Part shown: positions 23,359 through 35,421 of the stretch, in pieces
Layout: each line of letters starts with the position of its first letter
Numbering within the stretch: position 1 is the stretch's first letter
Assembly (NCBI GenBank): GCA_024364735.1
Contig: JAGFNQ010000957.1
Span: 602,945 to 666,944 of the forward strand
Direction of reading: 5' to 3'
DNA length: 64,000 nt
Source: Boesenbergia rotunda
Lineage: Eukaryota; Streptophyta; Magnoliopsida; Zingiberales; Zingiberaceae
Notes under the pieces: model-generated
Seen by the model: the letters and a program-made list of their open reading frames with translations, nothing else
Databases searched by the model: none
Told to the model about the DNA's origin: nothing
Made by a program: the position numbers and the translations under genes

Positions 23359-25007
23359 TCAATGATCAGCTGGTGGGTCGTCATCGTGCATAAGGTCATC
23401 CATTGTCGCATCAGTAGGAGCACAGGACCCTGGTGCAGTACTCAATAAAGGTGCACCTCCTGGAAATGTGTGGCTGCGCCACTCATCATACCATGTCTGC
23501 TGGAGGGCACGAGTCCCAGAGATGTCAGTCTCAATCGCTGTCAATCTGTGCTCAATAGAGCTGAACCGTGATCGGGTCTCCTCGCGGAAAGCCTCTCGCA
23601 ATTGAAAATCCTGCTGGAAGGTCTGATCCAGCTCCGCGATCTGCCAGCGAAGATCAGGCTCCGGCTCGTCGTCACACTCGTCGTCAGCAGGAGGAGCATC
23701 ATGTGGTGCCTGAAACTGTGGTGCTCCGCCAGGCAGCTCACCAAGTCCGCGTCCATCCTTCCACACCAAGACACCATCACGCTCACGAATGATGATACCA
23801 GACTTTGCAAAAGCCCGCCGACCCAAACGACAATCTTGCTTAACCATGGGCATGGTCCTGCCCTTGGTGACATCAACACCAACTGACAAAAGCCAATCAG
23901 TGATGATGTGACCAAAAGGCATATAAACCGTGTGACGGCTAAGCTCACGGTAGGATAGGATAGACTGAAAATTGCTCTCCATGATATCAAAGTCCATCCA
24001 GCAATGCATGCCGTAGAGCATGAGGCAGTGGTAGGGTCGGATCTCGGCCAACGACTTTGAAGTAATGGGCAAAATGCAATTTGTGATGATCTTGAAAAGG
24101 ACATAATCAGCTGGAGCAAGGCGGAGGGCTGCAAAAGTGGGGAAAACTGGACCCAATTCGTCAAGCCCGGCAGGCCGAGGATGACCAAAAAAGTGCTGAT
24201 AGATAGAGTCAGGGGTAACATCTACGAACGGTGCTAGCAGAGGATCAGGAAGTTCAGGATAGATCGAATAAAGATTCGTTGATCGTCGACCACCCAAGTA
24301 CTCGGCTAAAATCTCATATGAAAAATCAAGGTTCATTTTTCCGACACGAGTAGTGAACTCGAAACCCCCTTGAGGACCTTGTTGTAGGCTATTGTAAAAC
24401 TCCGAGACAAGGTCATAGTTGATGGTTCTTTCCAAAGAAAGAAGAAACCCCAGATTGTAATAAGTGACAATCTCCATAACAGAGGGGCAGTACTCAGTTA
24501 GGAAAGGAGCATCAATGGATCGACATGGTAATAGTTTGAATGTCCTAGCTTGAAAGGCCTGTTCACAGGCCGCATTTGGGAACCTGGAGCTAGAAGAAGG
24601 CTGTGGCCTTCTGGAAGGGGCAGAGGAGGAAGGAGCTTTCCCCCTCGTGCTGCCCTCAATAGCTTCCTTGCCCTTGGAAGACTTTCTAAAGGAGTTGAAT
24701 TGGTCATACGTAGGATTTAATCAATTTTGGGCATGGATATAGATTGAATCACACATACAAAGATTGATCATCATAGATAAGACCCAATCAAAAGGTAGAC
24801 ATCAAGAGTAGAGCAATAGCGAGAACAAGAGCCAAAAGGATCGAATTGATGGGAAAGTAGGGTCACGGCAAACACAGGAGTCACGCAAGTGCAATAAGGT
24901 CACGGTACAACAGCAAGAACAAGAACCAAAACATGGTTAGCTTCACAAACACATATTATAGATTGATTCGAATGAAAAACCAAAGCAAGAACTTACTTTG
25001 GTGCCAT
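23359..25007 (-). CDS. Two-exon gene for a putative plant transposon protein domain protein (445 aa)
   Basis: Proposed gene model: exon 1 is 25007-24997 (ATG GCA CCA AA), intron 24996-24686 begins GTAAGT and ends CTCCTTTAG, and exon 2 is 24685-23359. The join is in frame and gives 445 residues without a stop. The N-terminus is basic (MAPKKSSKGK), then Ser/Pro-rich. The central part (about 60-275) has features of the putative plant transposon protein domain (Pfam PF20167 from memory): YDLVSEFYNSL at 94-104, LDFSYEILAEYLGG near 123-136, then LAPADYVLFKIITNCILP and MLYGMHCWMDFDIMESNFQS. The C-terminus has an acidic linker and a likely coiled coil at about 348-393. Function is unknown. It lies between SIRE pol and the 3' LTR, on the same strand as pol. 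Alternative: part of an unrecognised element inserted in the SIRE copy. Confidence 0.7.
24686..24996 (-). other. Predicted intron of the two-exon gene
   Basis: Donor AA|GTAAGT and pyrimidine-rich acceptor CAACTCCTTTAG|A. The 311-base intron is T-rich in the gene's orientation and contains stops in all frames. Without it, exon 2 has no ATG before residue 74, which would leave out conserved N-terminal sequence. Confidence 0.65.
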
Positions 25008-25936
25008 TGGAGTAGTTCCTGGAGATCGAGAGCAAAAACCTTGCGCGGAAGAGGGGGTCGCGGCGCAAGAGATGGTCGCAGAATGTTTCTGCGAGAGAGG
25101 AACGTGCACAGGACTCCGAGAATCCTTCACACTTACGCTCATGCGAGGAAGAAGAACAAGAGGAGAGCCTTCTTGCACACACGGGGTCGCGCAAAGGGTT
25201 TTTCGGTGCTAGGGTCCGGGAGATGAAGGTGTTTGGCGAAGTTAATCGGTTGGTGGATCGATCCACCAACCAGAATTTAATGCGTCTGAATGGATCACCG
25301 TTCGATCTGATCGCACCCAGACCGATCAAGCTATAGCCTGATCGGACTGGCTCGGTCCTGATCGGTCGGATGACCGATCAGACGCGCTCCTGATCGGTCG
25401 GTTGACCGATCAGGATACGAACAGTAGGGTCTGGAGGAAAACTGCTAGGCTCCCTGATCGGTCTGTGGACCGATCACCATAGGGTGCCAGATCGGTCCAG
25501 GGACCGATCCAGGCTAGCTCAGTACACTTAGTCAAATTCCGGAACATCACGGCTTGCCTCGCTGATCGGTCTATGGACCGAACACCACAGGAAGAAGCCA
25601 GATCGGTCCAGGGACCGATCAACCCTATGTCTGATCGGTCCGATGACCGATCAGGGTTCCTGGTATTCCCTGATACGAACTGAAATGTTTAGTTTCAGAA
25701 TTTCTGAAACTTTCCAACGAGATCTGATGAATTTTATCGAACTTGGACATGATTTCCTGACTAAAATTGATCCCTTAACACGAATCAAATGTCCTTATAG
25801 GTTCAACAATCACTTTGACCCATACAAATGGAGTCAAACTCAATCAACAATCAATCAAGCAAATTCAATCAAGTTTGAGTCAAATCCAATGTTCCAATCA
25901 GGTTTCCTTGATTGGAATGTCCAAGTATGATCAAGG
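25008..25936 (-). promoter_or_regulatory. Upstream region of the two-exon gene with hairpin array
   Basis: 25008-25240 is likely 5' leader or promoter. 25248-25654 contains the hairpin array and 25655-25936 has no recognisable feature. The region belongs to the SIRE interior and is cut at 25937 by the Tekay-like element. No clear TATA box was identified. Confidence 0.4.
25248..25654. repeat. GATCGGTC/GACCGATC hairpin array upstream of the two-exon gene
   Basis: A perfect 24-base palindrome centred on GGATC|GATCC (25248-25271), then about eight hairpins with CTGATCGGTC and GACCGATCAG arms (for example 25631-25654). Same unit type as in the SIRE LTRs, but spacers and loops (CCGAT, GGTTG, TGTG) differ. 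Confidence 0.88.
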
Positions 25937-28900
25937 TGTAACGACCCGGAAAATTCTCTTAATATTTTCTTAAAATATTAAGCATGTCTAGATAATTTTC
26001 TGAGGGACCTAGAAATATTAATGCGAACTTTGGCCTAGAAAATCCATGTTTTCTCATTTAAATTGGGAAAAAGGGCACTAATGGGCCTTATATCGGCTTT
26101 TTAGTACCATAATTATTGGTAGATTTTAGGTGAAAATTAGTATAAATATAAAGGAGTTTTAATGAGAAATATTTACATAATTGTGGGGGAATTTTTAAGG
26201 GATTTTCGAAATTTATAGAAAATAAATAAAAAAATAAAATAGGAAAAAAAATTAGTGCATGGACCAAGGATTGAACCTTGGACCTCTTGTACAACCATGC
26301 ATGCTCTAACCAATTCACCTAGCAAGGGAATGTTATGAGGAAATGAAATGGAGTTGGGTTAAGGCATAAGAGAAGAGGAAGAGACACCATGACTCTTCAC
26401 TTACCCTCCTTAATGGGTTATCAAGAAGGGGGTTTGGGAGTTACCTTCTTCCTTCCATCAATTGCATTTTCTTCCTCCTCCTCCCCTCATCCTAGCCGAA
26501 CACCACAAGGAAGATTTTCCCTTGGAAAAGCTTCACAAGAGGGTCTCATCTCCAAGATCTAAAGGTTTCCCAAGGTTACAAGGGCTAGAGGTGACTTAAG
26601 GTCTAAGGAGTTCTTTTGATTCTCTATAATCAAGGTGATAAATCAAGAAACCCCAAGGTAAGACCCCCCCTCACCTGTGGTGTAATAGCTTTTCCTTGAT
26701 ATGGATATGATCTAAGTTTTTATTTAAGATCTAAGATGAAAATCCATGAAGAAGAAGTTAGGGTTTCGGTCACATGCAAGTTTCATGGCTAGGTTTAGTT
26801 TCTAACTCTCAAATGATGGTTCTTATGATTTATTATGATGTAAGTGTTGTTAGTGGTGATTTACATGAAATTTTACATGATTATAAGGCCTAATGAATTT
26901 CGGCCAAGAACCCTAACCCATGGTTGGGCTTTGATCTAACCATTCAACATATATGTTTTGGTTTCCTATGGCATGATGGGTAGAAATTGTGTTTATAAGA
27001 ATTTTTCATGAACTTTAGGGACCCTTAAAGTTTCGGCCAAGAGCAAGAACTAGGGTTAAAGGATTAGGGTTGGCCTTAAGTATGGAATCAAATGTTTCCT
27101 ATGGCCTAGTATGTATCTATGAGATGTTGTTTGGGAATTTATGTGAAGTTTTCATGGACCTAGGGTTCCTTGGGGCTTTCGGCTAAGGACATAACCTAGG
27201 GCTAGGGTTGGGTTAAAACTACAAAGATGTTTGTTTATAGGTTACTAAGATGTATGTTTAAGTGTGATGGAAGAATCTCTATGTTAACCAAACCCTTAGT
27301 TTATATGTCATGAATTATATGTTAGGTCACTTGTGGTGATAACTCATAAATGTTTAGACATGTGCCATGATTTATGAATGATATGTATGTATGCCATGTT
27401 TTATGAATAATATGTATGTATGCCATGTTTTATAAATGATATGTAGGTATGCCATGTTTTATGAATGAGATGTAGGTATGCCATGGTTTATGAATGATAT
27501 GTATGTATGCCATGATTTATGAATAATTTGTATGTATGCCATGCTTTATGAATGATATGTACATATGCCATGTTTAAGAATGAAAATGATGAATGAAGTT
27601 AAAGTTCATGCCTTCGAGGCTTAATGATGATATGGAATGAAAATGAAGAATGAAGTTAAAGTTCATGCCTTCAAGGCATAACGATGATGTTAAGTATGAT
27701 GAATGAATGAATATGCTATGAATGATTATGAATCAAGAAGCATGTGAAAGTATTTTATTTTATGAATGGGTTGGTACCGGACCTAGGTAAGGTCCACGGT
27801 TCTGGACTACCGATGAAGCTGTCCTTACGGTTCGGGACTACCGATGAAGCTGTCCTTACCCTAGTAGGTTGAGATTAGCTACCTCGTATTTACTTAGGGA
27901 TGCGCGCATATGATGTATGAATGTGGTACAAGCCAGGGCCCAATGAATGTTATGATTATGTTAAAGTATTTAAAAGTATGATTTTAAAGATTAAGCATCC
28001 TTATGATATATGCATTTGCCACATGCATCCATCCATGTTATGCATTATGTTTATGATAAGTATGGTATTGCAAAGTAAGTTTATGCAAGGTATGTTTATG
28101 CGAAGTATGTTAGGCAAAAATATGATAATGCCAAGTATGTTTATGCAAATGATTTTTTTGATGTTCATGTTAATTTATGATACCATGATTTTATTTATGT
28201 TTATGCCAAATTATAATGTCATGATTTCATTTATATTTATGCTAATTTAGGATGCCATGATTTTATTTATGTTCATGCCAAATTATAATGCCATGATTTT
28301 AATTATGTTCATGCCAAATTATAATGCCATGATTTTATTTATCTTCATGCCAAAATATAATGCCATGATTTCATTTATGTACATGCCAAACTATAATACC
28401 ATGATTTTATTTATGTTTATGCTACACTATGATGCCATGATGATATCTATATTTGTGTTAAATTCTGATGCCATGATTTCATGTATACTTATGCTAAAAT
28501 GATGATGCCATGATTGTGTAGACGTTCATGATAAGAAGTAATATGTTCATGTTTATACGACGTATGGATTTTATGAGTAGGAAAAGGGTCTTACTAAGCC
28601 TCCGTGCTTATAGTTTTATTTTCTTATACCGCAGATTAAGCAAGAGATTTCCAAGGAAGCAGCAGGAGAGGCAAGACCATGTGTGTGTGGTAGTGACATG
28701 GCCGAGTGTCTCTCTCTCATTTCAATGATTGCATGTTTTGTTATCTCACAATGCTTATTTTGGTTATGCTCAACTATTAATAGCTATGCCTAAGAAACAA
28801 CCCACTACTTGTGAAGTTATGGATAAACTACTTGCTACCTGAATGACATGATGAATAAGTTATAGAAAGTAAATATCATGATGCTATGCATGCTGGTCAT

Positions 28901-29115
28901 ACGTTACCTGAAATGCTTATGAATGCTTATGAATGTGTTATGAAAAGTTGATATCATGATGCTAGATATGTGTATATGATTTAAGCGTTAGTCGCATGGT
29001 TAAAAGCATGTGTAAAAGAATTTATGATTCCGCTGCATTAAGATGTGTTATATGTTCATGTATAGTTAGCGTAACACCGCTTTATGGGAAAAAAAAAGAA
29101 AAAGCGGGCGTTACA
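25937..29115 (+). repeat. 5' LTR of the Tekay-like element
   Basis: Direct repeat of 31954-35161. Contains short tandem blocks: about 33-bp ATGCCATG/TTTATGAATGATATGTA units (27360-27580), a 28-bp GGTTCGGGACTACCGATGAA unit (two copies, about 27800-27860) and about 36-bp AATGCCATGATTTTATTTATG units (28150-28520). Methionine-rich frames across the last block are only translations of the repeat. Confidence 0.92.
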
Positions 29116-29118
29116 GGT

Positions 29119-29130
29119 TGGTATCAGAGC
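29119..29130 (+). other. Primer-binding site of the Tekay-like element (tRNA-iMet)
   Basis: TGGTATCAGAGC three bases after the LTR end. Complementary to the initiator tRNA-Met 3' end. Confidence 0.9.
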
Positions 29131-29180
29131 AGTTACCATCTCACTACACACACATCAAGCCTCCTTCCTGCCACTTCCAA

Positions 29181-29499
29181 GTAAGTACCTCTCTGCATAT
29201 CTTATAGTAGTAAACACTTTTAGGATGCTTTATGATTTTAGGATATGCAAGTATAAACGATGGTTATGATGAAAAGTACTTTAAGATATGTAACTGTGAA
29301 CGATATTTATCTTCTTTTATGAATCAAATATCTAGAATAATATAGAGGTAGGAAAATTGGTTATATATTTTAATCACTAGTGTAGAGGAAACCGATTTGC
29401 GTGTGTTTTTCTCTGTATATATTTGTGAATTGAAAAAAATGGTTTTGTACTGGCTTGGTTAGTTTGGTACTAACTATGTCATTTTTTTTTCAATTTCAG
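29181..29499 (+). other. Possible leader intron
   Basis: GTAAGT at 29181 follows a leader without ATG. The tract TTTTTTTTTCAATTTCAG ends at 29499, directly before the ATG of the acidic-repeat ORF. Both sites fit plant splice signals; splicing is inference. Confidence 0.4.
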
Positions 29500-30267
29500 A
29501 TGTTGCATGAGAACTACATTGAGAAGTGTCGCGAGCTGATGGAGCGGATAGAGGAAATTGAGTACAGTCCGACCCTTGGAATTCAGGGCAACATGGGGTT
29601 CTTGGATCGGCTGTTCTGGAAACTTGAGCTGGAAGGGTTTCCAGTCGTGGATGATCATAGGATCGGAGCTCTGCTTCGTTCATTGCCTAATCGGGCGAGA
29701 GAGACTGCTCATCAGATATGGGGGCAGCACGGATGATGTATCTCTTATACGAAATTATGTAAGCAGCTTCTCCGCCATGAGTTCCCGGAAGATCTGGGGG
29801 ACTCGGAGGGGGATCACGAGATGTTTGAAGAGGATCAGGAGATGTACGAAGAGGATCCCGAGCCGGTTGAGGAGGATCCCGAGACGTACGAAGAGGGTTC
29901 CGAGCAGTCCGAAGAAGATCCTGAGATATACGAGGAAGATCCCGAGCCATTCGAGGAGGATCCCGAGATGCTCGAGATGTTTGAGGAAGATCCTGAGCCA
30001 TTCGAGGAGGATCTCGAGATGCTCGAGATGTTTGAGGAAGACCCCTGGATGTTCGAGGAAGACCTTGAAGTGGCCGAGGAGGTTCCCGAGATTGAAGAAG
30101 AAGACCCGATGGAAACAGTGGAAGATCCTGAGGCAGACCAAAGGGAGGCAGGCCAAGGGGAGATGAGCGAGGGGGCGGCAGTCATCGCTATGATGTTCTT
30201 TATTATGGGCATGATGGCAGCCCACCTAGCTCACTCAGTTCGGATAGTTTTGTATATAGACTTATAA
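29500..30267 (+). pseudogene. Acidic EEDPE-repeat ORF with C-terminal hydrophobic segment, one in-frame stop
   Basis: Starts at ATG 29500 (MLHENYIEKC). One frame of 255 codons is open to TAA at 30265 except for TGA at 29734 (codon 79). The first 78 residues resemble the N-terminal helical part of a retrotransposon Gag (RIGALLRSLPNRARETAHQIW), though no family match can be claimed. Residues about 100-220 are repeats built on EEDPE, such as MYEEDPEPVEEDPETYEE and FEEDPEMLEMFEEDPEPFEE. Near the end is a hydrophobic stretch, AAVIAMMFFIMGMMAAHLAH, long enough for a membrane helix. No zinc knuckle is present. It occupies the gag position; the acidic part is unlike ordinary Tekay Gag. Function unknown. 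Confidence 0.6.
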
Positions 30268-30488
30268 GACTGGAGGAATAAATTTTTGGTGATATAATGA
30301 GATCTCATCTACCCTATAGTGACCACACGACAAATATGGGTTAATATAATTCATCAACTCAGGTTGAGGACTAATGTTTTGGGAGCATAATATGAGTCGG
30401 TTTACCCAGAATCATGATAAGTATATGATTAGGATGTATGCGTGCAATTATATCATGGAGTTAATTAGGACAATATCACCCATGCTAT

Positions 30489-31919
30489 TTGAGGACATAT
30501 TGGAAAAAAAAACAAAATAGTGATTTGAGTCTTCAGAAAATAAAACAGGAGATCGTAGAAGAAAAGGGCAATGGTTTTCATATCGCCAAAGTGGGAGAAC
30601 TATATCTTAGGGATCGTCTATGTATTCCTAATGATCCAGAGCTTCGAAGGAAAATACTGGCGGAAGCTCACGGAACCCCTTATTCGATGCATCCAGGATC
30701 CACCAAGATGTATCAAGATTTGAAGGAGAAGTTATGGTGGTCCGGTATGAAGAGAGATGTGGCTCAGCATGTTAGTACTTGCATGACTTACCAGCAAGTA
30801 AAAGCTGAACACCAGCGACCCGGAGGAGTTCTGCAGCCACTTGCAATTCCGGAGTGGAAATGGGAAGACATCTCTATGGATTTTATTTCAGGGCTTCCCA
30901 GGACTATGAATGGATATGATGCAATTTGGGTAATTGTGGATAGGCTGACGAAGTCTGCTCACTTCCTGGCTCTCAAGATGACTTATTCGATTGAGCAACT
31001 GGCTCAATTATATGTTAAGGAGGTAATCAGACTTCATGGAGTTCCCAAGACCATCATCTCAGATAGGGATGATCGCTTTACTTCACATTTCTGGGAATGT
31101 GTTCAGAAATCTCTCGGCACTAAATTGCGATTTAGCACTGCCTTTCACCCTCAGACTGACGGGCAAACTGAACGGGTGAATCAAATACTAGAAGATATGT
31201 TGAGAGCTTGTGCCCTGGATTTCAAGGGAAGTTGGTGTCGATATCTATGCTTAGCGAAATTCGCTTACAATAATAGCTACCAAGATACTATCGGAATGGC
31301 ACCTTATGAAGCCTTGTATGGGAGGAGATGTAGGTCTCCGATCTGTTGGTACGAGGGTGGTGAAAAGAAGGAAATGGGGCTCACAACGGATGTTATCGAC
31401 AGCGCCACCCGAGCTATACAGAATATTCGATAACGGATAGAAACTGCTCAGAGCCGGCAGAAGAGTTATGCCGATGTCCGGCGTAGACCACTGGAATTTA
31501 ATGTTGGAGATTGGGTGTTTCTGAAAGTGGCTCCTATGAAGGGGGTGACAAGATTTGGGAAGAAAGGAAAACTAAGTCCGCGCTATGTGGGGTCGTACCT
31601 GATTCTGAAAAGAGTCGGTAAAGTGGCATATGAGCTAGAGCTGCCTCCAGAGATGTCAGCTATCCATAACGTATTCCATGTGTCCCTGCTTAAAAAGTGT
31701 ATCCCAAACATGGACCAAGTGATCGAGCCGCAGATAGTACAAGTGCAAGAGGACCTAAGTTATGAGAGTAGACCCATCCAGATTTTGGATAGGGAGGTCA
31801 AGAAGCTGAGGAGTAAGGAGGTACCCTTAGTCAAGATCCTATGACAAAGTCAACGGTTCGAGGAAGCTACCTGGGAACGCGAGGATGAGATGAGGCGCAA
31901 GTACACGGAGTTATTCTAA
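30489..31919 (+). pseudogene. Tekay-type integrase with chromodomain
   Basis: The frame opens upstream of 30489 without a credible ATG, as expected for the middle of pol. The zinc-binding domain has its two His (EAHGTPYSMHPGS), but the last Cys is Tyr (CMTYQQVKAEHQRP). The core keeps Asp in ISMDFISGLPR, Asp in IISDRDDRFTSHF and Glu in QILEDMLRAC. The GPY/F-like and C-terminal parts follow (KGKLSPRYVGSYLILKRVG) and then a chromodomain-like end (PIQILDREVKKLRSKEVPL...EATWERE). In-frame TAA at 31431 and TGA at 31842 make it a pseudogene. Integrases of this group direct insertion to heterochromatin through the chromodomain. Confidence 0.88.
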
Positions 31920-31953
31920 GTTTGAGGACGAACTTTCACGAGGTATGGGGGAT

Positions 31954-34900
31954 TGTAACGACCCGAAAATTCTCTTAATATTTCCTTAAAATATTAAGCA
32001 TGTCTAGATAATTTTCTGAGGGACCTAGAAATATTAATGCGAACTTTGGCCTAGAAAATCCATGTTTTCTCATTTAAATTGGGAAAAAGGGCACTAATGG
32101 GCATTATATCGGCTTTTTAGTACCATAATTATTGGTGGATTTTAGGTGAAAATTAGTATAAATATAAAGGGGTTTTAATGAGAAATATTTACATAATTGT
32201 GGGGGAATTTTTAAGGGATTTTCAAATTTTATAGAAAATAAATAAAAAAATAAAATAGGAAAAAAAATTAGTGCATGGACCAAGGATTGAACCTTGGACC
32301 TCTTGTACAACCATGCATGCTCTAACCAATTCACCTAGCAAGGGAATGTTATGAGGAAATGAAATGGAGTTGGGTTAAGGTATAAGGGAAGAGGAAGAGA
32401 CACCATGACTCTTCACTTACCCTCCTTAATGGGTTATCAAGAAGGGGGTTTGGGAGTTACCTTCTTCCTTCCATCAATTGCATTTTCTTCCTCCTCCTCC
32501 CCTCATCCTAGCCGAACACCACAAGGAAGATTTTGCCTTGGGAAAGCTTCACAAGAGGGTCTCATCTCCAAGATCTAAAGGTTTCCCAAGGTTACAAGGG
32601 CTAGAGGTGACTTAAGGTCTAAGGAGTTCTTTTGATTCTCTATAATCAAGGTGAAAAATCAAGAAACCCCAAGGTAAGACCCCCCCCCCCCCTCACCTGT
32701 GGTGTAATGGCTTTTCCTTGATATGGATATGATCTAAGTTTTTATTTAAGATCTAAGATGAAAATCCATGAAGAAGAAGTTAGGGTTTCGGTCACATGCA
32801 AGTTTCATGGCTAGGTTTAGTTTCTAACTCTCAAAAGATGGTTCTTATGATTTATTATGATGTATGTGATGTTAGTGGTGATTTACATGAAATTTTACAT
32901 GATTATAAGGCCTAATGAATTTCGGCCAAGAACCCTAACCCATGGTTGGGCCTTGATCTAACCATTCAACATATATGTTTTGGTTTCCTATGGCATGATG
33001 GGTAGAAATTGTGTTTATAAGAATTTTTCATGAACTTTAGGGACCCTTAAAGTTTCGGCCAAGAGCAAGAACTAGGGTTAAAGGATTAGGGTTGGCCTTA
33101 AGTATGGAATCAAATGTTTTCTATGGCCTAGTATGTATGTATGAGATGTTGTTTGGGAATTTATGTGAAGTTTTAATGGACCTAGGGTTCCTTGGGGCTT
33201 TCGGCCAAGGACATAACCTAGGGCTAGGGTTGGGTTAAAACTACAAAGATGCTTGTTTATAGGTTACTAAGATGTATGTTTAAGTATGATGGAAGAATCT
33301 CTATGTTAACCAAACCCTTAGTTTATATGTCATGAATTATATGTTAGGTCACTTATGGTGATAACTCATAAATGTTTAGACATGTGCCATGATTTATGAA
33401 TGATATGTATGTATGCCATGTTTTATGAATAATATGTATGTATGCCATGTTTTATAAATGATATGTAGGTATGCCATGTTTTATGAATGAGATGTAGGTA
33501 TGCCATAGTTTATGAATGATATGTATGTATGCCATGATTTATGAATAATTTTGTATGTATGCCATGCTTTATGAATGATATGTACATATGCCATGTTTAA
33601 GAATGAAAATGATGAATGAAGTTAAAGTTCATGCCTTCGAGGCTTAATGATGATATGGAATGAAAATGAAGAATGAAGTTAAAGTTCATGCCTTCAAGGC
33701 ATAACGATGATGTTAAGTATGATGAATGAATGAATATGCTATGAATGATTATGAATGAAGAAGCATGTGAAAGTATTTTATTTTATGAATGGGCTGGTAC
33801 CGGACCTAAGTAAGGTCCACGGTTCTGGACTACCGATGAAGCTGTCCACGGTTCGGGACTACCGATGAAGCTGTCCTTATGGTTCGGGACTACCGATGAA
33901 GCTGTCCTTACCCTAGTAGGTCGAGATTAGCTACCTCGTATTTACTTAGGGATGCGCGCATATGATGTATGAATGTGGTACAAGCCAGGGCCCAATGAAT
34001 GTTATGATTATGTTAAAGTATTTAATAGTATGATTTTAAAGATTAAGCATCCTTATGATATATGCATTTGCCACATGCATCCATCCATGTTATGCATTAT
34101 GTTTATGATAAGTATGGTATTGCAAAGTAAGTTTATGCAAGGTATGTTTATCCGAAGTATGTTATGCAAAAATATGATAATGCCAAGTATGTTTATGCAA
34201 ATGATTTTATTGATGTTCAAGTTAATTTATGATACCATGATTTTATTTATGTTTATGCCAAATTATAATGCCATGATTTCATTTATGTTTATGCTAATTT
34301 AGGATGTCATGATTTTATTTATGTTCATGCCAAATTATAATGCCATGATTTTAATTATGTTCATGCCAAATTATAATGCCATGATTTTATTTATCTTCAT
34401 GCGAAAATATAATGTCATGATTTCATTTATGTACATGCTAAACTATAATGCCATGATTTTATTTATGTTTATGCTACACTATGATGCCATGATGATATCT
34501 ATATTTGTGTTAAATTCTGATGCCATGATTTCATGTATACTTATGCTAAAATGATGATGCCATGATTGTGTAGACGTTCATGATAAGAAGTAATATGTTC
34601 ATGTTTATACGACGTATGGATTTTGTGAGTAGGAAAAGGGTCTTACTAAGCCTCCGTGCTTATAGTTTTATTTTCTTATACCGCAGATTAAGCAAGAGAT
34701 TTCCAAGGAAGCAGCAGGAGAGGCAAGACCATGTGTGTGTGGTAGTGACATGGCCGAGAGTCTCTCTCTCATTTCAATGATTGCATGTTTTGTTATCTCA
34801 CAATGCTTATTTTGGTTATGCTCAACTATTAATAGCTATGCCTAAGAAACAACCCACTACTTGTGAAGTTATGGATAAACTACTTGCTACCTGAATGACA

Positions 34901-35161
34901 TGATGAATAAGTTATGGAAAGTAAATATCATGATGCTATGCATGCTGGTCATACGTTACCTGAAATGCTTATGAATGCTTATGAATGTGTTACGAAAAGT
35001 TGATATCATGATGCTAGATATGTGTATATGATTTAAGCGTTAGTCGCATGGTTAAAAGCATGTGTAATAGAATTTATGATTCCGCTGCATTAAGATGTGT
35101 TATATGTTCATGTATAGTTAGCGTAACGCCGCTTTATGGGAAAAAAAAAGCGGGCGTTACA
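31954..35161 (+). repeat. 3' LTR of the Tekay-like element
   Basis: Preceded by the purine-rich GGTATGGGGGAT. Differs from the 5' LTR by scattered substitutions, a longer C run (32683-32692) and a third copy of the 28-bp GGTTCGGGACTACCGATGAA unit (33820-33910). Confidence 0.92.
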
Positions 35162-35166
35162 CAAGG

Positions 35167-35421
35167 AGTCATATACACATATGTTATGCAATGATTTTCC
35201 CCATACTTGGTCACCACCGTGATTATTATCTCGTCAACTTAACTTCTCAAGGGATGCATTGACATTTTGAGAAATTGAGTTGATCCTAACATCTCACCCC
35301 ATGTCTAGCAAACAAAAATATTTTGGTAAACCTTATAGTTTGTGTGAGATGTTCCCAAGGTTACCCAATTGTTCCCCAACAAATTGAAATAATCATTGAG
35401 GGTTTGAATGCAATTCGAAAA
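35167..35421 (-). other. SIRE internal sequence after pol
   Basis: No ORF or RNA feature seen. It joins the end of pol to the Tekay-like insertion and resumes at 25931 on the other side. 35162-35166 is the right TSD of that insertion. Confidence 0.6.

Larger units (their letters stand above)
25937..35161 (+). mobile_element. Tekay/Del-like Ty3-gypsy element lacking protease, RT and RNase H
   Basis: LTRs of 3179 and 3208 bp start TGTAACGACCCG and end GGGCGTTACA, with TSD CAAGG at 25932-25936 and 35162-35166. The PBS is next to the left LTR. The internal region is only 2838 bp: an acidic-repeat ORF and the 3' part of pol (integrase with chromodomain). Protease, RT and RNase H are absent. The lineage call rests on integrase sequence and long LTRs. 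Confidence 0.93.

Noticed and set aside
27921..28502. Methionine- and phenylalanine-rich open frames
   Set aside because: They are translations of ATGCCATG tandem repeats inside the Tekay-like LTR and recur in the other LTR with changes.
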